Positions 1 to 9,043 are shown, counted from the first letter of the stretch. The stretch is 64,000 bases of DNA from Fredinandcohnia onubensis (GCF_031181385.1 NZ_JAPSKV010000003.1:248001-312000); one strand, 5' to 3'. Numbers and translations are program-made. Notes: generated by a model not told the origin, from the sequence alone.

Positions 1-1
1 A

Positions 2-238
2 ACGGTTGTTCGTTTGGCCGAAGAGGTAGGTCTTGATGGGGCGCAAGTACGCAAAGTCATGGGAAGTAAAGAACATACTGATCAGGTGACGAATGATATC
101 TCTGAGGCGCGTTCGGTTGGTGTACAAGGTGTTCCTTTCTTTGTAATTGATAACAAGTATGCTGTTTCTGGTGCTCAACCAGTTGAGGTGTTTAATCAAG
201 TTCTGGATAAGGTATGGGAAGAAGAACATTCAAAATAA
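2..238 (+). CDS. DsbA-family (FrnE-like) oxidoreductase, C-terminal part
   Basis: The reading frame is open from the window edge, so only about the last 78 residues are present and the start lies outside. The visible part has the GVQGVPFFVID segment, which carries the cis-proline loop of thioredoxin-fold DsbA proteins, followed by a short helix and an acidic tail. FrnE-type members of this family act in the cytoplasm on thiols and disulfides; the CxxC active site would lie upstream and cannot be checked. It is followed by a strong terminator and is not in an operon with recA. Confidence 0.75.
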   Translation, partial: TVVRLAEEVGLDGAQVRKVMGSKEHTDQVTNDISEARSVGVQGVPFFVIDNKYAVSGAQPVEVFNQVLDKVWEEEHSK

Positions 239-267
239 ATAGAATGATTAAGTTGGAAAATATTTAT

Positions 268-306
268 AAAATGACGTAAGTGTGCATCGGCTTACGTCAT
301 TTTTTA
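268..306 (+). terminator. Rho-independent terminator after the DsbA-like gene
   Basis: A perfect 10-bp stem (ATGACGTAAG at 271-280 with CTTACGTCAT at 291-300) is followed by a run of T. Confidence 0.9.
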
Positions 307-427
307 TCATCGCTTTACTATTTTTGAAGAGCTGAAATTCAAATTTGGTGGTCTCTATCTCTTTGAAAATATTATTTTCGACTATCAAAAATTGGATTTA
401 TGGGAAAAAACTATTAATAAAAAAAAG

Positions 428-441
428 CGAATAAATGTTCG
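428..441. promoter_or_regulatory. LexA (SOS) box upstream of recA
   Basis: CGAATAAATGTTCG differs at one position from the Bacillus LexA consensus CGAACNNNNGTTYG. It lies just upstream of the recA -35 element, a position that fits LexA repression of recA. Confidence 0.85.
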
Positions 442-450
442 ACTTTTTGC

Positions 451-479
451 TTGGCAAATCGAACAAAACATTGTATAGT
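451..479 (+). promoter_or_regulatory. Sigma-A promoter of recA
   Basis: TTGGCA at 451-456 and TATAGT at 474-479 are separated by 17 bp, and transcription would start just before the recA ribosome site. Confidence 0.75.
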
Positions 480-512
480 AATAATAGTTTCACGAATAAA
501 GGAGGAAATATA

Positions 513-1553
513 GTGAGTGATCGTCAAGCGGCCTTAGAAATGGCATTGAAGCAGATAGAGAAACAGTTTGGTAAGGGCTCAATCATGAAGCTTGGAGAAC
601 AAACTGATCGTAGAATTTCCACTATATCAAGTGGTTCACTAGCAGTAGACGTAGCATTAGGTGTTGGAGGATATCCAAGAGGACGGATAATTGAAATATA
701 TGGACCAGAAAGCTCTGGTAAAACAACTGTAGCACTTCATGCGATTGCTGAAGTACAAAAAACTGGTGGACAAGCAGCGTTTATTGACGCGGAACATGCG
801 CTTGATCCAGCATATGCACAAAAATTAGGTGTAAACATTGATGAACTATTATTATCGCAGCCTGACACTGGTGAACAAGCATTAGAGATAGCTGAAGCAT
901 TAGTACGTAGTGGTGCAGTCGATATTTTAGTAGTTGACTCTGTTGCAGCACTTGTTCCAAAAGCAGAAATTGAAGGTGAAATGGGAGATTCCCATATGGG
1001 TCTACAAGCCCGCTTAATGTCACAAGCATTACGTAAGCTTTCAGGTGCAATTAATAAATCAAATACAATTGCAATTTTCATTAACCAGGTCCGTGAAAAA
1101 ATTGGGGTTATGTTCGGAAACCCAGAAACAACCCCAGGCGGACGTGCGCTTAAATTCTATTCTTCTGTAAGACTAGAAGTTCGTCGTGCGGAACAATTAA
1201 AACAAGGTAATGAACTTGTTGGTAATAGAACAAAAGTGAAGGTTGTTAAGAATAAAGTAGCACCACCATTTAAAACAGCTGAAGTAGACATTATGTACGG
1301 AGAAGGAATTTCAATTGAGGGCGAAATCATTGATATCGGTTCGGAACTTGATATCGTCCAAAAGAGTGGCTCTTGGTATTCTTATAATGAAGAAAGAGTT
1401 GGTCAGGGTCGCGAAAATGCAAAACAATTCTTAAAAGAAAACCCTGATGTTCGTAATGAAATCCTTCAGCAAATTAGAAATCATTATGGACTTGACGGTG
1501 TTAAAGTTGCACCAGCAGATGAGGAACAGGAAGAGTTTGATTTACAAGACTAA
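513..1553 (+). CDS. recA: Recombinase RecA
   Basis: RecA forms filaments on single-stranded DNA, catalyses strand exchange and triggers LexA self-cleavage. The 346-residue product has the Walker A segment GPESSGKTT, the core [20 protein letters not shown] loop region and an acidic C-terminal tail, all typical. I chose the GTG at 513 because AAAGGAGGA lies just upstream and the protein then begins [13 protein letters not shown] as in B. subtilis. An in-frame ATG at 435 falls inside the SOS box, upstream of the promoter, so it cannot be the start. The gene is monocistronic with its own SOS-controlled promoter. Confidence 0.98.
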   Translation: MSDRQAALEMALKQIEKQFGKGSIMKLGEQTDRRISTISSGSLAVDVALGVGGYPRGRIIEIYGPESSGKTTVALHAIAEVQKTGGQAAFIDAEHALDPAYAQKLGVNIDELLLSQPDTGEQALEIAEALVRSGAVDILVVDSVAALVPKAEIEGEMGDSHMGLQARLMSQALRKLSGAINKSNTIAIFINQVREKIGVMFGNPETTPGGRALKFYSSVRLEVRRAEQLKQGNELVGNRTKVKVVKNKVAPPFKTAEVDIMYGEGISIEGEIIDIGSELDIVQKSGSWYSYNEERVGQGRENAKQFLKENPDVRNEILQQIRNHYGLDGVKVAPADEEQEEFDLQD

Positions 1554-1564
1554 TCATCAAAGTC

Positions 1565-1597
1565 GAGGCACAGCTAATGTGTCTCTTCTTTATTTTC
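1565..1597 (+). terminator. Probable terminator of recA
   Basis: GAGGCACA (1565-1572) pairs with TGTGTCTC (1578-1585) including one G-U pair, and a T-rich stretch follows. Confidence 0.6.
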
Positions 1598-1716
1598 CCC
1601 ATTAACTTACTTTTTTCAACACGATAGAAAAACCTCATTTCCTTCCAAAACCCTTTATAAACACATGATTAATCAATAAAATTTCCATTTTCATGTAATA
1701 CTATTTCTGACAGGCC

Positions 1717-1745
1717 TTGACAATAAAAATTCACAGATTTACAAT
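1717..1745 (+). promoter_or_regulatory. Sigma-A promoter of rny
   Basis: A consensus -35 TTGACA (1717-1722), 17-bp spacer and TACAAT (1740-1745) predict a start near 1751. This leaves a leader of about 210 nt before rny. Confidence 0.85.
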
Positions 1746-1749
1746 TAAA

Positions 1750-1945
1750 ATGTATATTTTACATTTTGTTAGAATTAAAACGTTAGAAGCAAAACTCGGT
1801 TTGAGCTTTTGCTATTCAGACCCGGAGTAGTCTGAGCTGCTTTCGGTCGTAACCTAAGAATCTGATTAGCTTAAAAAGCCTTTGTGCTGTATATTGTAAA
1901 ATATACATGCCGACATTTTGATCTAGCAAGAAAAAGTTTATAGCA
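1750..1945 (+). promoter_or_regulatory. Structured 5' leader of rny, class unknown
   Basis: This is the main content of the 408-bp gap between recA and rny. Three helices are visible: AGCAAAACTC/GAGCTTTTGCT with a bulged C around 1788-1812, TCAGAC/GTCTGA around 1816-1835, and a 14-bp long-range helix joining 1750-1763 to 1895-1908. The 3' strand of that helix can instead form a local hairpin with 1888-1894 (TGTATAT with ATATACA at 1901-1907). The two pairings exclude each other, as in a switch. I do not recognise an Rfam class. The region 1598-1716 holds only AT-rich sequence. Confidence 0.55.
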
Positions 1946-1961
1946 AGAGGAGGTGAAGAAG

Positions 1962-3524
1962 ATGGATCCCATTTCTATAATCATCTCCGCTTTGGTTGGC
2001 CTGATCGTCGGTGCGATTGTTGGCTTTTATGTTCGTAAGTCTATTGCCGAAACTAAAATTGCTGGTGCAAAAAGTGTTGCCGAACAAATTATTGAAGATG
2101 CGAATAGAGAAGCAGATTCATTAAAGAAGGAAGCACTGTTAGAGGCAAAGGATGAAATTCACAAACTTCGTACAGAGGCAGAAAAGGAAATCCGTGATCG
2201 AAGAAACGAACTACAAAAACAAGAAAATCGTTTATTGCAGAAAGAAGAGAACCTTGATCGTAAGGATGAAACATTAGATAAACGTGAATCCATGCTAGAA
2301 AAGAAAGAGGATTCTCTCGCTCAAAGACAACAGCATATTGAAGAGATGGAAAGCAAAGTGGAAGAGATGGTACACAAGCAACAAGCCGAACTTGAGCGGA
2401 TCTCTAGCTTAACACGTGAAGAAGCAAAGCAAATCATCCTTGAACGTATTGAAAACGAGCTTTCCCATGATATAGCTATGATGGTTAAAGAAGCAGAAAA
2501 TCGTGCAAAGGAAGAATCTGATAAGAAAGCAAAAGAAGTACTTTCTCTTGCAATTCAAAGATGTGCCGCTGATCATGTAGCAGAAACTACAGTGTCTGTA
2601 GTTAACTTGCCTAATGATGAGATGAAGGGACGTATTATTGGTAGAGAAGGACGAAATATCCGTACACTTGAAACATTAACGGGTATTGACCTTATCATCG
2701 ATGATACACCAGAGGCAGTTATTTTATCTGGCTTTGATCCAATTCGACGTGAAACAGCGAGAATCGCACTTGAAAAACTTGTGCAAGACGGACGTATTCA
2801 CCCTGCGCGTATTGAAGAAATGGTAGACAAATCAAGACGTGAGGTAGACGAATATATTCGTGAAGTGGGTGAACAAACAACCTTTGAGGTTGGTGTTCAT
2901 GGACTCCATCCGGATTTAATTAAGATTTTAGGTCGCTTGAAGTATCGTACAAGCTATGGCCAAAATGTCTTAAAACACTCAATGGAAGTATCGTTCTTAG
3001 CAGGCTTAATGGCTGCTGAGTTAGGTGAAGATGAAACATTGGCTCGACGTGCTGGACTACTACATGATATCGGTAAAGCGATTGACCATGAAGTGGAAGG
3101 TAGTCACGTTGAAATCGGTGTAGAACTCGCCACGAAATATAAAGAGCATCCAGTTGTAATTAATAGTATTGCTTCCCACCATGGTGATACAGAACCAACA
3201 TCAATTATAGCTGTATTGGTTGCAGCAGCAGATGCTTTATCTGCAGCAAGACCAGGTGCACGAAGTGAGACACTTGAAAACTATATCCGCCGTTTAGAAA
3301 AGCTTGAGGAAATTTCAGAGTCGTATGAAGGCGTTGAAAAATCCTTTGCAATTCAAGCAGGACGTGAAGTTAGAATTATCGTAAAACCTGATACAATCGA
3401 TGACTTAAATGCACATCGTTTAGCTCGTGATATCCGTAAACGAATTGAAGAAGAGTTGGATTATCCGGGTCATATCAAGGTTACTGTAATTCGTGAAACA
3501 AGAGCAGTTGAATACGCAAAATAA
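1962..3524 (+). CDS. rny: Ribonuclease Y
   Basis: RNase Y is the membrane-anchored endoribonuclease that starts mRNA decay in Bacillus. The 520-residue product has an N-terminal membrane segment (about 4-24), a long charged coiled coil (about 30-190), a KH domain with [10 protein letters not shown], and an HD domain with [10 protein letters not shown] near residues 368-369. The ATG at 1962 has AGAGGAGGTGA just upstream and gives exactly the B. subtilis length; a GTG at 1953 lies within that ribosome site. Transcription comes from its own promoter through a long structured leader. Its regulatory partner YmcA (RicA) is encoded 7 kb downstream. Confidence 0.98.
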   Translation: MDPISIIISALVGLIVGAIVGFYVRKSIAETKIAGAKSVAEQIIEDANREADSLKKEALLEAKDEIHKLRTEAEKEIRDRRNELQKQENRLLQKEENLDRKDETLDKRESMLEKKEDSLAQRQQHIEEMESKVEEMVHKQQAELERISSLTREEAKQIILERIENELSHDIAMMVKEAENRAKEESDKKAKEVLSLAIQRCAADHVAETTVSVVNLPNDEMKGRIIGREGRNIRTLETLTGIDLIIDDTPEAVILSGFDPIRRETARIALEKLVQDGRIHPARIEEMVDKSRREVDEYIREVGEQTTFEVGVHGLHPDLIKILGRLKYRTSYGQNVLKHSMEVSFLAGLMAAELGEDETLARRAGLLHDIGKAIDHEVEGSHVEIGVELATKYKEHPVVINSIASHHGDTEPTSIIAVLVAAADALSAARPGARSETLENYIRRLEKLEEISESYEGVEKSFAIQAGREVRIIVKPDTIDDLNAHRLARDIRKRIEEELDYPGHIKVTVIRETRAVEYAK

Positions 3525-3553
3525 AAGTGGTCGATTTTGACCACTTTTTTTTG
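3524..3553 (+). terminator. Terminator of rny
   Basis: AAAGTGGTC and GACCACTTT form a 9-bp stem followed by eight T. Confidence 0.9.
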
Positions 3554-3655
3554 TTTTACTTAACATGTCCTTGTTGAATTTTTTCATAAATATCGCCTGG
3601 GACGTTGAGATTTTTTTATTTTTGTGCTTCACTTTATAGTGAAAGGGGCTTTTAC

Positions 3656-4450
3656 ATGAAGATTTTATTTATTGGTGATGTCGTTGGCTCACCAGGAAGA
3701 GATATGATTCGCGAATATCTTCCGAAACTTAAGGCAAAATTCCATCCAGCACTAACGATTATTAATGGAGAAAATGCAGCGTCTGGTAGGGGAATAACGA
3801 AGAAAATATATAATCAATTTTTAGAGAATGGTGCTCAAGCCATTACGTTAGGGAATCATACATGGGATAACAAAGATATCTTTGAGTTTATTGATACAGC
3901 TAAAAACATGATACGACCTGCGAACTTCCCTGAAGGAACACCTGGACAGGGGATCATCTATAGCAAGGTCAATGGACAGGAAGTTGCGATTATTAATTTG
4001 CAAGGGCGCACATTTCTTCCTGCTATTGATGATCCATTTAAAAAGTGCGATGAGTTAATTGAGGAAGCACATAAGAGAACCTCCATTATTTTTGTAGACT
4101 TTCATGCGGAAGCGACAAGTGAAAAAATCGCTATGGGCTGGTATCTTGATGGGAGGGTAACAGCAGTTGTTGGCACGCACACACATGTTCAAACCGCTGA
4201 TAACCGTGTGTTGCCAAAAGGTACTGCGTTTATCACAGATGTTGGTATGACTGGCCCGTATGATGGAATACTAGGGATGGATAAAGAAGCGGTGATTCAT
4301 AAATTTAAGACAGCATTACCAGTTCGTTTTGAGGTCGTTGAAGGACGAACTCAATTAAACGGAGTACTTATTGATGTTGACCCTAAAAGTGGGTCTGCAA
4401 AGAGCATTCAACGAATTCTTATTAATGATGATCATCCATTTTTTGATTAA
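3656..4450 (+). CDS. ymdB: Metallophosphoesterase YmdB
   Basis: YmdB is a dinuclear-metal phosphodiesterase that hydrolyses 2',3'-cAMP in vitro and affects the motility/biofilm decision in B. subtilis. The product is 264 residues, the B. subtilis length. Metal-site residues are in place: D8 (FIGDVVG), E39-N40 (NGENAASG), N67-H68 (LGNHTWD), and later histidines in VDFHAEA and GTHTHVQT. The ATG at 3656 follows GAAAGGGG. It stands between the rny terminator and its own terminator, so it is probably transcribed alone. Confidence 0.95.
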   Translation: MKILFIGDVVGSPGRDMIREYLPKLKAKFHPALTIINGENAASGRGITKKIYNQFLENGAQAITLGNHTWDNKDIFEFIDTAKNMIRPANFPEGTPGQGIIYSKVNGQEVAIINLQGRTFLPAIDDPFKKCDELIEEAHKRTSIIFVDFHAEATSEKIAMGWYLDGRVTAVVGTHTHVQTADNRVLPKGTAFITDVGMTGPYDGILGMDKEAVIHKFKTALPVRFEVVEGRTQLNGVLIDVDPKSGSAKSIQRILINDDHPFFD

Positions 4451-4460
4451 TTATTTCTGA

Positions 4461-4492
4461 CCAAGGTATCACTGAGATATCTTGGTTTTTTC
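4461..4492 (+). terminator. Terminator of ymdB
   Basis: CCAAGGTATC pairs with GATATCTTGG (one G-U) and is followed by TTTTTT. Confidence 0.85.
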
Positions 4493-4538
4493 TTGATTTC
4501 ACCAAGTTTTTGAATTTTTAGAAAAATATTAGGAACAA

Positions 4539-4568
4539 GCAGGAATACTGGTAGTTTCTAGTGAATAT
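4539..4568 (+). promoter_or_regulatory. Sigma-H promoter of spoVS
   Basis: GCAGGAATA, 12 bp, then AGTGAATAT matches the sigma-H consensus RnAGGAwWW-N11/12-RnnGAATww. spoVS is known to be sigma-H dependent in B. subtilis, which supports the assignment. Confidence 0.75.
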
Positions 4569-4574
4569 AGTAGT

Positions 4575-4760
4575 TATGGGATCATTATTCGTTATTCAAT
4601 TCAGACTCGGGTAATCCCTGGTTGAATAAAGATAGCCTCTGGAAGGGTTTGCGATTAATTTAAAATCTAAGAGAATATGTAAAAACTAAATCGCAAATTT
4701 AGCGGTGGTGATTCATTTGTATGGTTCTACCTGTCACTCATGGAACATTGTAAAGAACAA
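4575..4760 (+). promoter_or_regulatory. Foldable 5' leader of spoVS
   Basis: The roughly 200-nt leader fills most of the 324-bp gap after ymdB. TTATTCAA (4592-4599) pairs with TTGAATAA (4622-4629), and TTTGCGATT (4648-4656) pairs perfectly with AATCGCAAA (4689-4697). No U-run follows either hairpin, so neither looks like a simple terminator. No known riboswitch class was recognised. Confidence 0.4.
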
Positions 4761-4774
4761 GGAGGAAAGTAGAA

Positions 4775-5035
4775 ATGGAAATATTAAAAGTTTCAGCAAA
4801 ATCTAATCCTAACTCTGTAGCAGGGGCACTTGCGGGTGTTTTACGTGAGAGAGGAGCTGCAGAAATCCAAGCGATTGGTGCTGGTGCATTGAATCAGGCA
4901 GTGAAAGCAGTAGCGATAGCTAGAGGATTTGTAGCACCGAGTGGAGTGGACCTAATTTGTATTCCGGCGTTTACTGATATTCTAATTGATGGTGAAGAAA
5001 GAACCGCTATAAAATTAATCGTTGAACCACGATAA
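4775..5035 (+). CDS. spoVS: Stage V sporulation protein S
   Basis: SpoVS is a small ALBA-fold protein needed for later stages of spore formation and highly conserved among spore formers. The 86-residue product begins MEILKVSAKSNPNSVAGALA and contains the typical IQAIGAGALNQAVKAVAIARG segment. AAGGAGGAAAG is placed well for the ATG at 4775. It lies after a sigma-H type promoter and a long leader and is followed by its own terminator. Confidence 0.97.
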   Translation: MEILKVSAKSNPNSVAGALAGVLRERGAAEIQAIGAGALNQAVKAVAIARGFVAPSGVDLICIPAFTDILIDGEERTAIKLIVEPR

Positions 5036-5079
5036 TACTATGTACTTTTATATAAAGTGGTTAAGTAGTGGATAAGTGG

Positions 5080-5112
5080 CCTGTTTGTCGAATGTGACAG
5101 ACAGGTATTTTT
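5080..5112 (+). terminator. Terminator of spoVS
   Basis: CCTGTTTGTC (5080-5089) pairs with GACAGACAGG (5096-5105), and TATTTTT follows. Confidence 0.8.
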
Positions 5113-5143
5113 GTGTAAAATAAAGGGAAAGGAGCTGATTTGT

Positions 5144-6067
5144 GTGAAAATATTCGATGCCCATTCTGATGTTTTATATAAAATGTGGATGGACCCTACT
5201 ATTGATTTTGCAAATTCACCAAAATTACATATTAACTATGATCGATTAAAAGCTTCTGGCAGCAAGGTGCAAAGTTTTGCGATCTATATCCCAGAAGAAG
5301 TAAAACCAGAAAGTCGATTTGAAGTGGCATTAGAGATGGTAGAAATTTTTAATAATAAAGTAGTTGCGCCTTCTCCGTTATTAAAGGTGGTAAGGACAAA
5401 AGAAGATATTTTAGCTTTAAAAGAGGATGAAATAGGTGCTTTTTTAACATTGGAAGGCTGCGATGCAATTGATCAAAGTATCGTAAAGTTACAAACATTA
5501 TTAAGGCTAGGAGTATCCTCTGTTGGATTAACATGGAATTATGCCAATTTTGTCGCAGATGGCGTAGGTGAACCACGTGGAGCGGGGTTATCAAGCTTTG
5601 GTATAGAGGTTGTAAAAGAACACAATAAGGCGTCGATATGGACAGATGTATCACATCTATCGATTAAAGGATTTTGGGATGTAATGGAAGTTGCAGATTA
5701 CCCGATTGCATCTCATTCAAATGCAATGGCAATTTGTAATCACCGTCGTAATTTACTGGATGAACAAATTCTAGCATTAATTAAAAAGAACGGTATGATT
5801 GGAATTACGTTTGTCCCCCAATTTTTAAGCAATCGAGATACAGCAACTATCGACGATGTAATCAAGCATCTTGATTATATTTGTTCATTAGGCGGAGAAA
5901 ATCATGTTGGATTTGGGTCTGATTTTGATGGAATAACAGAGACAACTATTGGACTTGAAAACTTTTCAGGGTATGAAGGACTTGTAAATAAATTACTTAA
6001 ATATTACTCTGAAATCCAAGTGAAAAAATTTTTGTATCAAAATTTTGTAGCGAATTTACCAGCATAA
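5144..6067 (+). CDS. Membrane dipeptidase (renal dipeptidase, M19 family)
   Basis: M19 enzymes are zinc dipeptidases that cleave short peptides, including those with a D-residue. The 307-residue product opens with the DAHSDVL metal motif (H7, D9), then has TLEGCDAI with the bridging glutamate, the histidine segment IASHSNA and the terminal GFGSDFDG motif. The GTG at 5144 has AAAGGAGCTG upstream and gives the usual family N-terminus. The same gene occupies this slot next to korAB in other Bacillus species, as far as I recall. Substrate is unknown. Confidence 0.9.
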   Translation: MKIFDAHSDVLYKMWMDPTIDFANSPKLHINYDRLKASGSKVQSFAIYIPEEVKPESRFEVALEMVEIFNNKVVAPSPLLKVVRTKEDILALKEDEIGAFLTLEGCDAIDQSIVKLQTLLRLGVSSVGLTWNYANFVADGVGEPRGAGLSSFGIEVVKEHNKASIWTDVSHLSIKGFWDVMEVADYPIASHSNAMAICNHRRNLLDEQILALIKKNGMIGITFVPQFLSNRDTATIDDVIKHLDYICSLGGENHVGFGSDFDGITETTIGLENFSGYEGLVNKLLKYYSEIQVKKFLYQNFVANLPA

Positions 6068-6391
6068 AATAATCATTTTATATCGGTTTAATATGAAATT
6101 GATTGAAAAATAAAAAAATATGCATTTTTCACCATAATTTACTTGCTAAGGGTTGCTTTTTTTCGTTGATAGGTCTAGAATTGAAAGCGTTTAGTACATA
6201 TCCAACAGTATAGATTTGGATAGCATTTTATACTTCTAAATTGGTATTTTTTTCCTAATTTGTCGTAAGAAATGATCCATTTTCATTCAATAGAATTTAC
6301 ATAATACATTCAATACAACTCAGTTGGAAGGTGCTATGCTTAATAATTAATAAAAATATTATATATAACGTATTCCAAAGGGGTGTAAGTC
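6068..6391. other. Gap before korA with a possible cre site
   Basis: No gene is visible in these 324 bp. TGAAAGCGTTTAGT at 6182-6195 matches the catabolite-responsive element TGWAANCGNTNWCA at 12 of 14 positions, failing at the last two. The remainder is AT-rich and no convincing promoter could be fixed. Confidence 0.3.
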
Positions 6392-8128
6392 ATGATCAAT
6401 CAACTTTCGTGGAAAGTTGGCGGACAACAAGGGGAAGGAATTGAGAGTACGGGGGAAATCTTTTCCATCGCTCTGAATCGTTTAGGTTACTATTTATACG
6501 GTTATCGCCACTTTTCATCACGTATTAAAGGTGGACATACAAATAACAAAATTCGTGTGAGTACAACTCAAGTTCGTGCAATATCTGATGATCTTGATAT
6601 TTTAGTAGCTTTTGACCAAGAAACTATTGATTTTAATTTTCATGAGTTACGCGATGGTGGGGTAGTATTGGCAGATGCTAAATTCGGCCCAACCATTCCT
6701 GAAAATACTAATGTTCATCTGTATTCTGTTCCTTTTACTGAAATTGCAACTGAACTTGGCACGTCTCTAATGAAAAATATGGTCGCAATTGGAGCTACTA
6801 GCTCATTATTAGATCTTGATTTAAATGTGTACCTAAATGTGGTAGATGAAATTTTTGGACGTAAGGGACAGCAAGTTGTTGAGAAGAACATGGAAGCAAT
6901 CAAAGCTGGTGCAGAATTCCTAAATGATCTACTTAGTGAAGATGTAATAATGAAATTAGAAAAAGCAGACGGCAAGCAACGTATGTTCATGATTGGAAAT
7001 GATGCTATCGCTTTGGGTGCTCTAGCGGGTGGAGCAAGATTTATGCCTGCATATCCAATTACACCAGCCTCTGAAATCATGGAATACTTAATTAGCAAGT
7101 TACCTGAGTTTGGTGGAACAGTTATCCAAACAGAAGATGAAATTGCTGCATGTACAATGGCGATTGGTTCTAACTACGCAGGTGTTCGTGCATTTACTGC
7201 TTCTGCTGGACCGGGATTATCGTTAATGATGGAATCAATCGGATTATCAGGTATCACTGAAACTCCGCTTGTTATTATTGATACACAACGTGGAGGTCCA
7301 AGTACAGGTCTTCCAACTAAGCAAGAGCAATCAGACTTAATGGCAATGATTTATGGCACACATGGTGAAATACCTAAGATTGTTATGGCTCCAAGTACTG
7401 TTCAGGAAGCATTTTATGACATTATTGAAGCATTTAACCTAGCAGAAGAATATCAGTGTCCGGTTATTTTCCTAACAGATTTACAGCTTTCATTAGGTAA
7501 GCAAACTGTTGAACCACTTGATTATTCAAAAATTGAAATCAGACGTGGTAATCTACTTCTTGATGACGAATTACCAGAATTAGAGAATAAAGAATACTTC
7601 AAACGCTATGAAGTTACCGAGAGTGGAATTTCACCACGTGTAGTACCTGGTGTAAAGAATGGAATCCACCATGTAACTGGTGTTGAACATAACGAACAAG
7701 GTAAGCCATCTGAGGCTGCAAGCAACCGTAAGGATCAAATGGAAAAACGACTTAAAAAGACTAAAAACATCCGTTTCAATACACCTGTTCATAAAAACGT
7801 TAAACATGAAGAGGCGGACCTTTTAGTTGTAGGTTTTAACTCAACTCGTGGTGCGATTGAAGAAGCAATGTCTCGTCTTGAAAATGATGGTATTAAAGTG
7901 AATCATGCTCAAGTTCGTTTAATCCATCCTTTCCCAACTGAAGAAATTTTACCGTTAATTCAATCAGCTAAGAAAGTATTAGTGGTTGAAAATAATGCTA
8001 CTGGTCAGCTCGCAAACATTATGAAGATGAATGTAGGACATGCAGACAAGATTACTAACTTCTTAAAGTATGACGGTAATCCATTCCTACCTCATGAAGT
8101 TCACACAAAATGTAAGGAGTTGTTCTAA
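6392..8128 (+). CDS. korA: 2-oxoacid:ferredoxin oxidoreductase, subunit alpha (gamma-alpha fusion)
   Basis: The enzyme decarboxylates 2-oxoglutarate or a related 2-oxoacid to the acyl-CoA and reduces ferredoxin. This 578-residue subunit fuses a gamma domain (about 1-185, with GGQQGEGIESTGEIF and the SSRIKGGHTN segment) to the alpha domain (about 195-578, with AYPITPASEIMEYL and TASAGPGLSLMMES). GGGGTGTAAG precedes the ATG at 6392. One base separates its stop from korB, so the two are translated from one mRNA. Substrate preference (2-oxoglutarate or pyruvate) cannot be set from sequence alone. Confidence 0.93.
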   Translation: MINQLSWKVGGQQGEGIESTGEIFSIALNRLGYYLYGYRHFSSRIKGGHTNNKIRVSTTQVRAISDDLDILVAFDQETIDFNFHELRDGGVVLADAKFGPTIPENTNVHLYSVPFTEIATELGTSLMKNMVAIGATSSLLDLDLNVYLNVVDEIFGRKGQQVVEKNMEAIKAGAEFLNDLLSEDVIMKLEKADGKQRMFMIGNDAIALGALAGGARFMPAYPITPASEIMEYLISKLPEFGGTVIQTEDEIAACTMAIGSNYAGVRAFTASAGPGLSLMMESIGLSGITETPLVIIDTQRGGPSTGLPTKQEQSDLMAMIYGTHGEIPKIVMAPSTVQEAFYDIIEAFNLAEEYQCPVIFLTDLQLSLGKQTVEPLDYSKIEIRRGNLLLDDELPELENKEYFKRYEVTESGISPRVVPGVKNGIHHVTGVEHNEQGKPSEAASNRKDQMEKRLKKTKNIRFNTPVHKNVKHEEADLLVVGFNSTRGAIEEAMSRLENDGIKVNHAQVRLIHPFPTEEILPLIQSAKKVLVVENNATGQLANIMKMNVGHADKITNFLKYDGNPFLPHEVHTKCKELF

Positions 8129-8129
8129 T

Positions 8130-8996
8130 ATGGCAACATTTAAAGACTTTCGGAATAATGTAAAACCTAACTGGTGTCCAGGTTGTGGAGACTTCTCCGT
8201 ACAAGCAGCGATTCAACGTGCTTCTGCAAATGTTGGACTTGAGCCTGAACAGCTAGCTGTGATTTCAGGTATAGGATGTTCTGGACGTATTTCTGGATAT
8301 ATCAATGCTTATGGATTACATGGGATTCATGGACGTTCTTTACCAATTGCTCAAGGCGTAAAAATGGCAAACCGTGATTTAACTGTTATAGCTTCTGGTG
8401 GTGACGGTGACGGATATGCAATTGGGATGAGCCATACAATCCATGCAATTCGTCGTAATATAGACATCACATACATTGTTATGGATAACCAAATCTATGG
8501 TTTAACAAAAGGTCAAACTTCTCCAAGAAGTGAAATGGGCTTTAAAACAAAGAGTACTCCAAAAGGCTCCATTGAGTCTGCACTTTCTGTCATGGAAATG
8601 GCATTAACAGCTGGTGCTACTTTTGTTGCACAAAGCTTCTCAACTGACCTTAAAGATTTAACAGCACTAATTGAGGCTGGAATCAGGCACAAAGGTTTTT
8701 CTTTAATCAATGTATTTAGCCCATGTGTAACTTATAATAAAGTCAATACATATGACTGGTTTAAAGAAAACTTAACAAAATTAGGCGATGTTGAGGGATA
8801 CGATCCTTCAGACCGATCAGTAGCTATGCAAACGTTGATGAAGCATAACAGTCTTGTTACGGGGCTCATCTATCAAAATACAGAAAAACCTTCCTATCAA
8901 GAACTTGTACACGGATATGGTGAAGCGCCGCTTGTACATGCAGACTTGAATTTAGATGAAGAAAAGTTTAATAAACTAGTTGCAGAATTTATGTAA
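8130..8996 (+). CDS. korB: 2-oxoacid:ferredoxin oxidoreductase, subunit beta
   Basis: This subunit binds thiamine diphosphate and completes the KorAB enzyme. The 288-residue product has NWCPGCGDFSV near the N-terminus, the GIGCSGR segment, and the diphosphate-binding stretch GGDGDGYAIG leading to MDNQIYGLTKGQTSP. The ATG at 8130 follows AAGGAG inside the end of korA; an upstream in-frame start would overlap korA by about 60 bp without a ribosome site. A strong terminator closes the operon. Confidence 0.95.
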   Translation: MATFKDFRNNVKPNWCPGCGDFSVQAAIQRASANVGLEPEQLAVISGIGCSGRISGYINAYGLHGIHGRSLPIAQGVKMANRDLTVIASGGDGDGYAIGMSHTIHAIRRNIDITYIVMDNQIYGLTKGQTSPRSEMGFKTKSTPKGSIESALSVMEMALTAGATFVAQSFSTDLKDLTALIEAGIRHKGFSLINVFSPCVTYNKVNTYDWFKENLTKLGDVEGYDPSDRSVAMQTLMKHNSLVTGLIYQNTEKPSYQELVHGYGEAPLVHADLNLDEEKFNKLVAEFM

Positions 8997-9004
8997 TATA
9001 AACC

Positions 9005-9043
9005 AAACCCTACTAAGAACGATTCTCTTAGTAGGGTTTTTAA
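9005..9043 (+). terminator. Terminator of korAB
   Basis: A 13-bp perfect stem (AAACCCTACTAAG with CTTAGTAGGGTTT) is followed by T residues. Confidence 0.92.

Noticed and set aside
460-473. Second LexA box (CGAACAAAACATTG) in the recA promoter
   Set aside because: Only the left half fits the consensus, so it is not counted as an operator.
435-512. Upstream extension of recA to an ATG at 435
   Set aside because: The ATG lies inside the LexA box and upstream of the promoter; the GTG at 513 has a strong ribosome site and the family N-terminus.
5085-5091. Exact Spo0A box TGTCGAA after spoVS
   Set aside because: It lies inside the spoVS terminator stem and has no promoter beside it; a 7-mer match there is likely chance.
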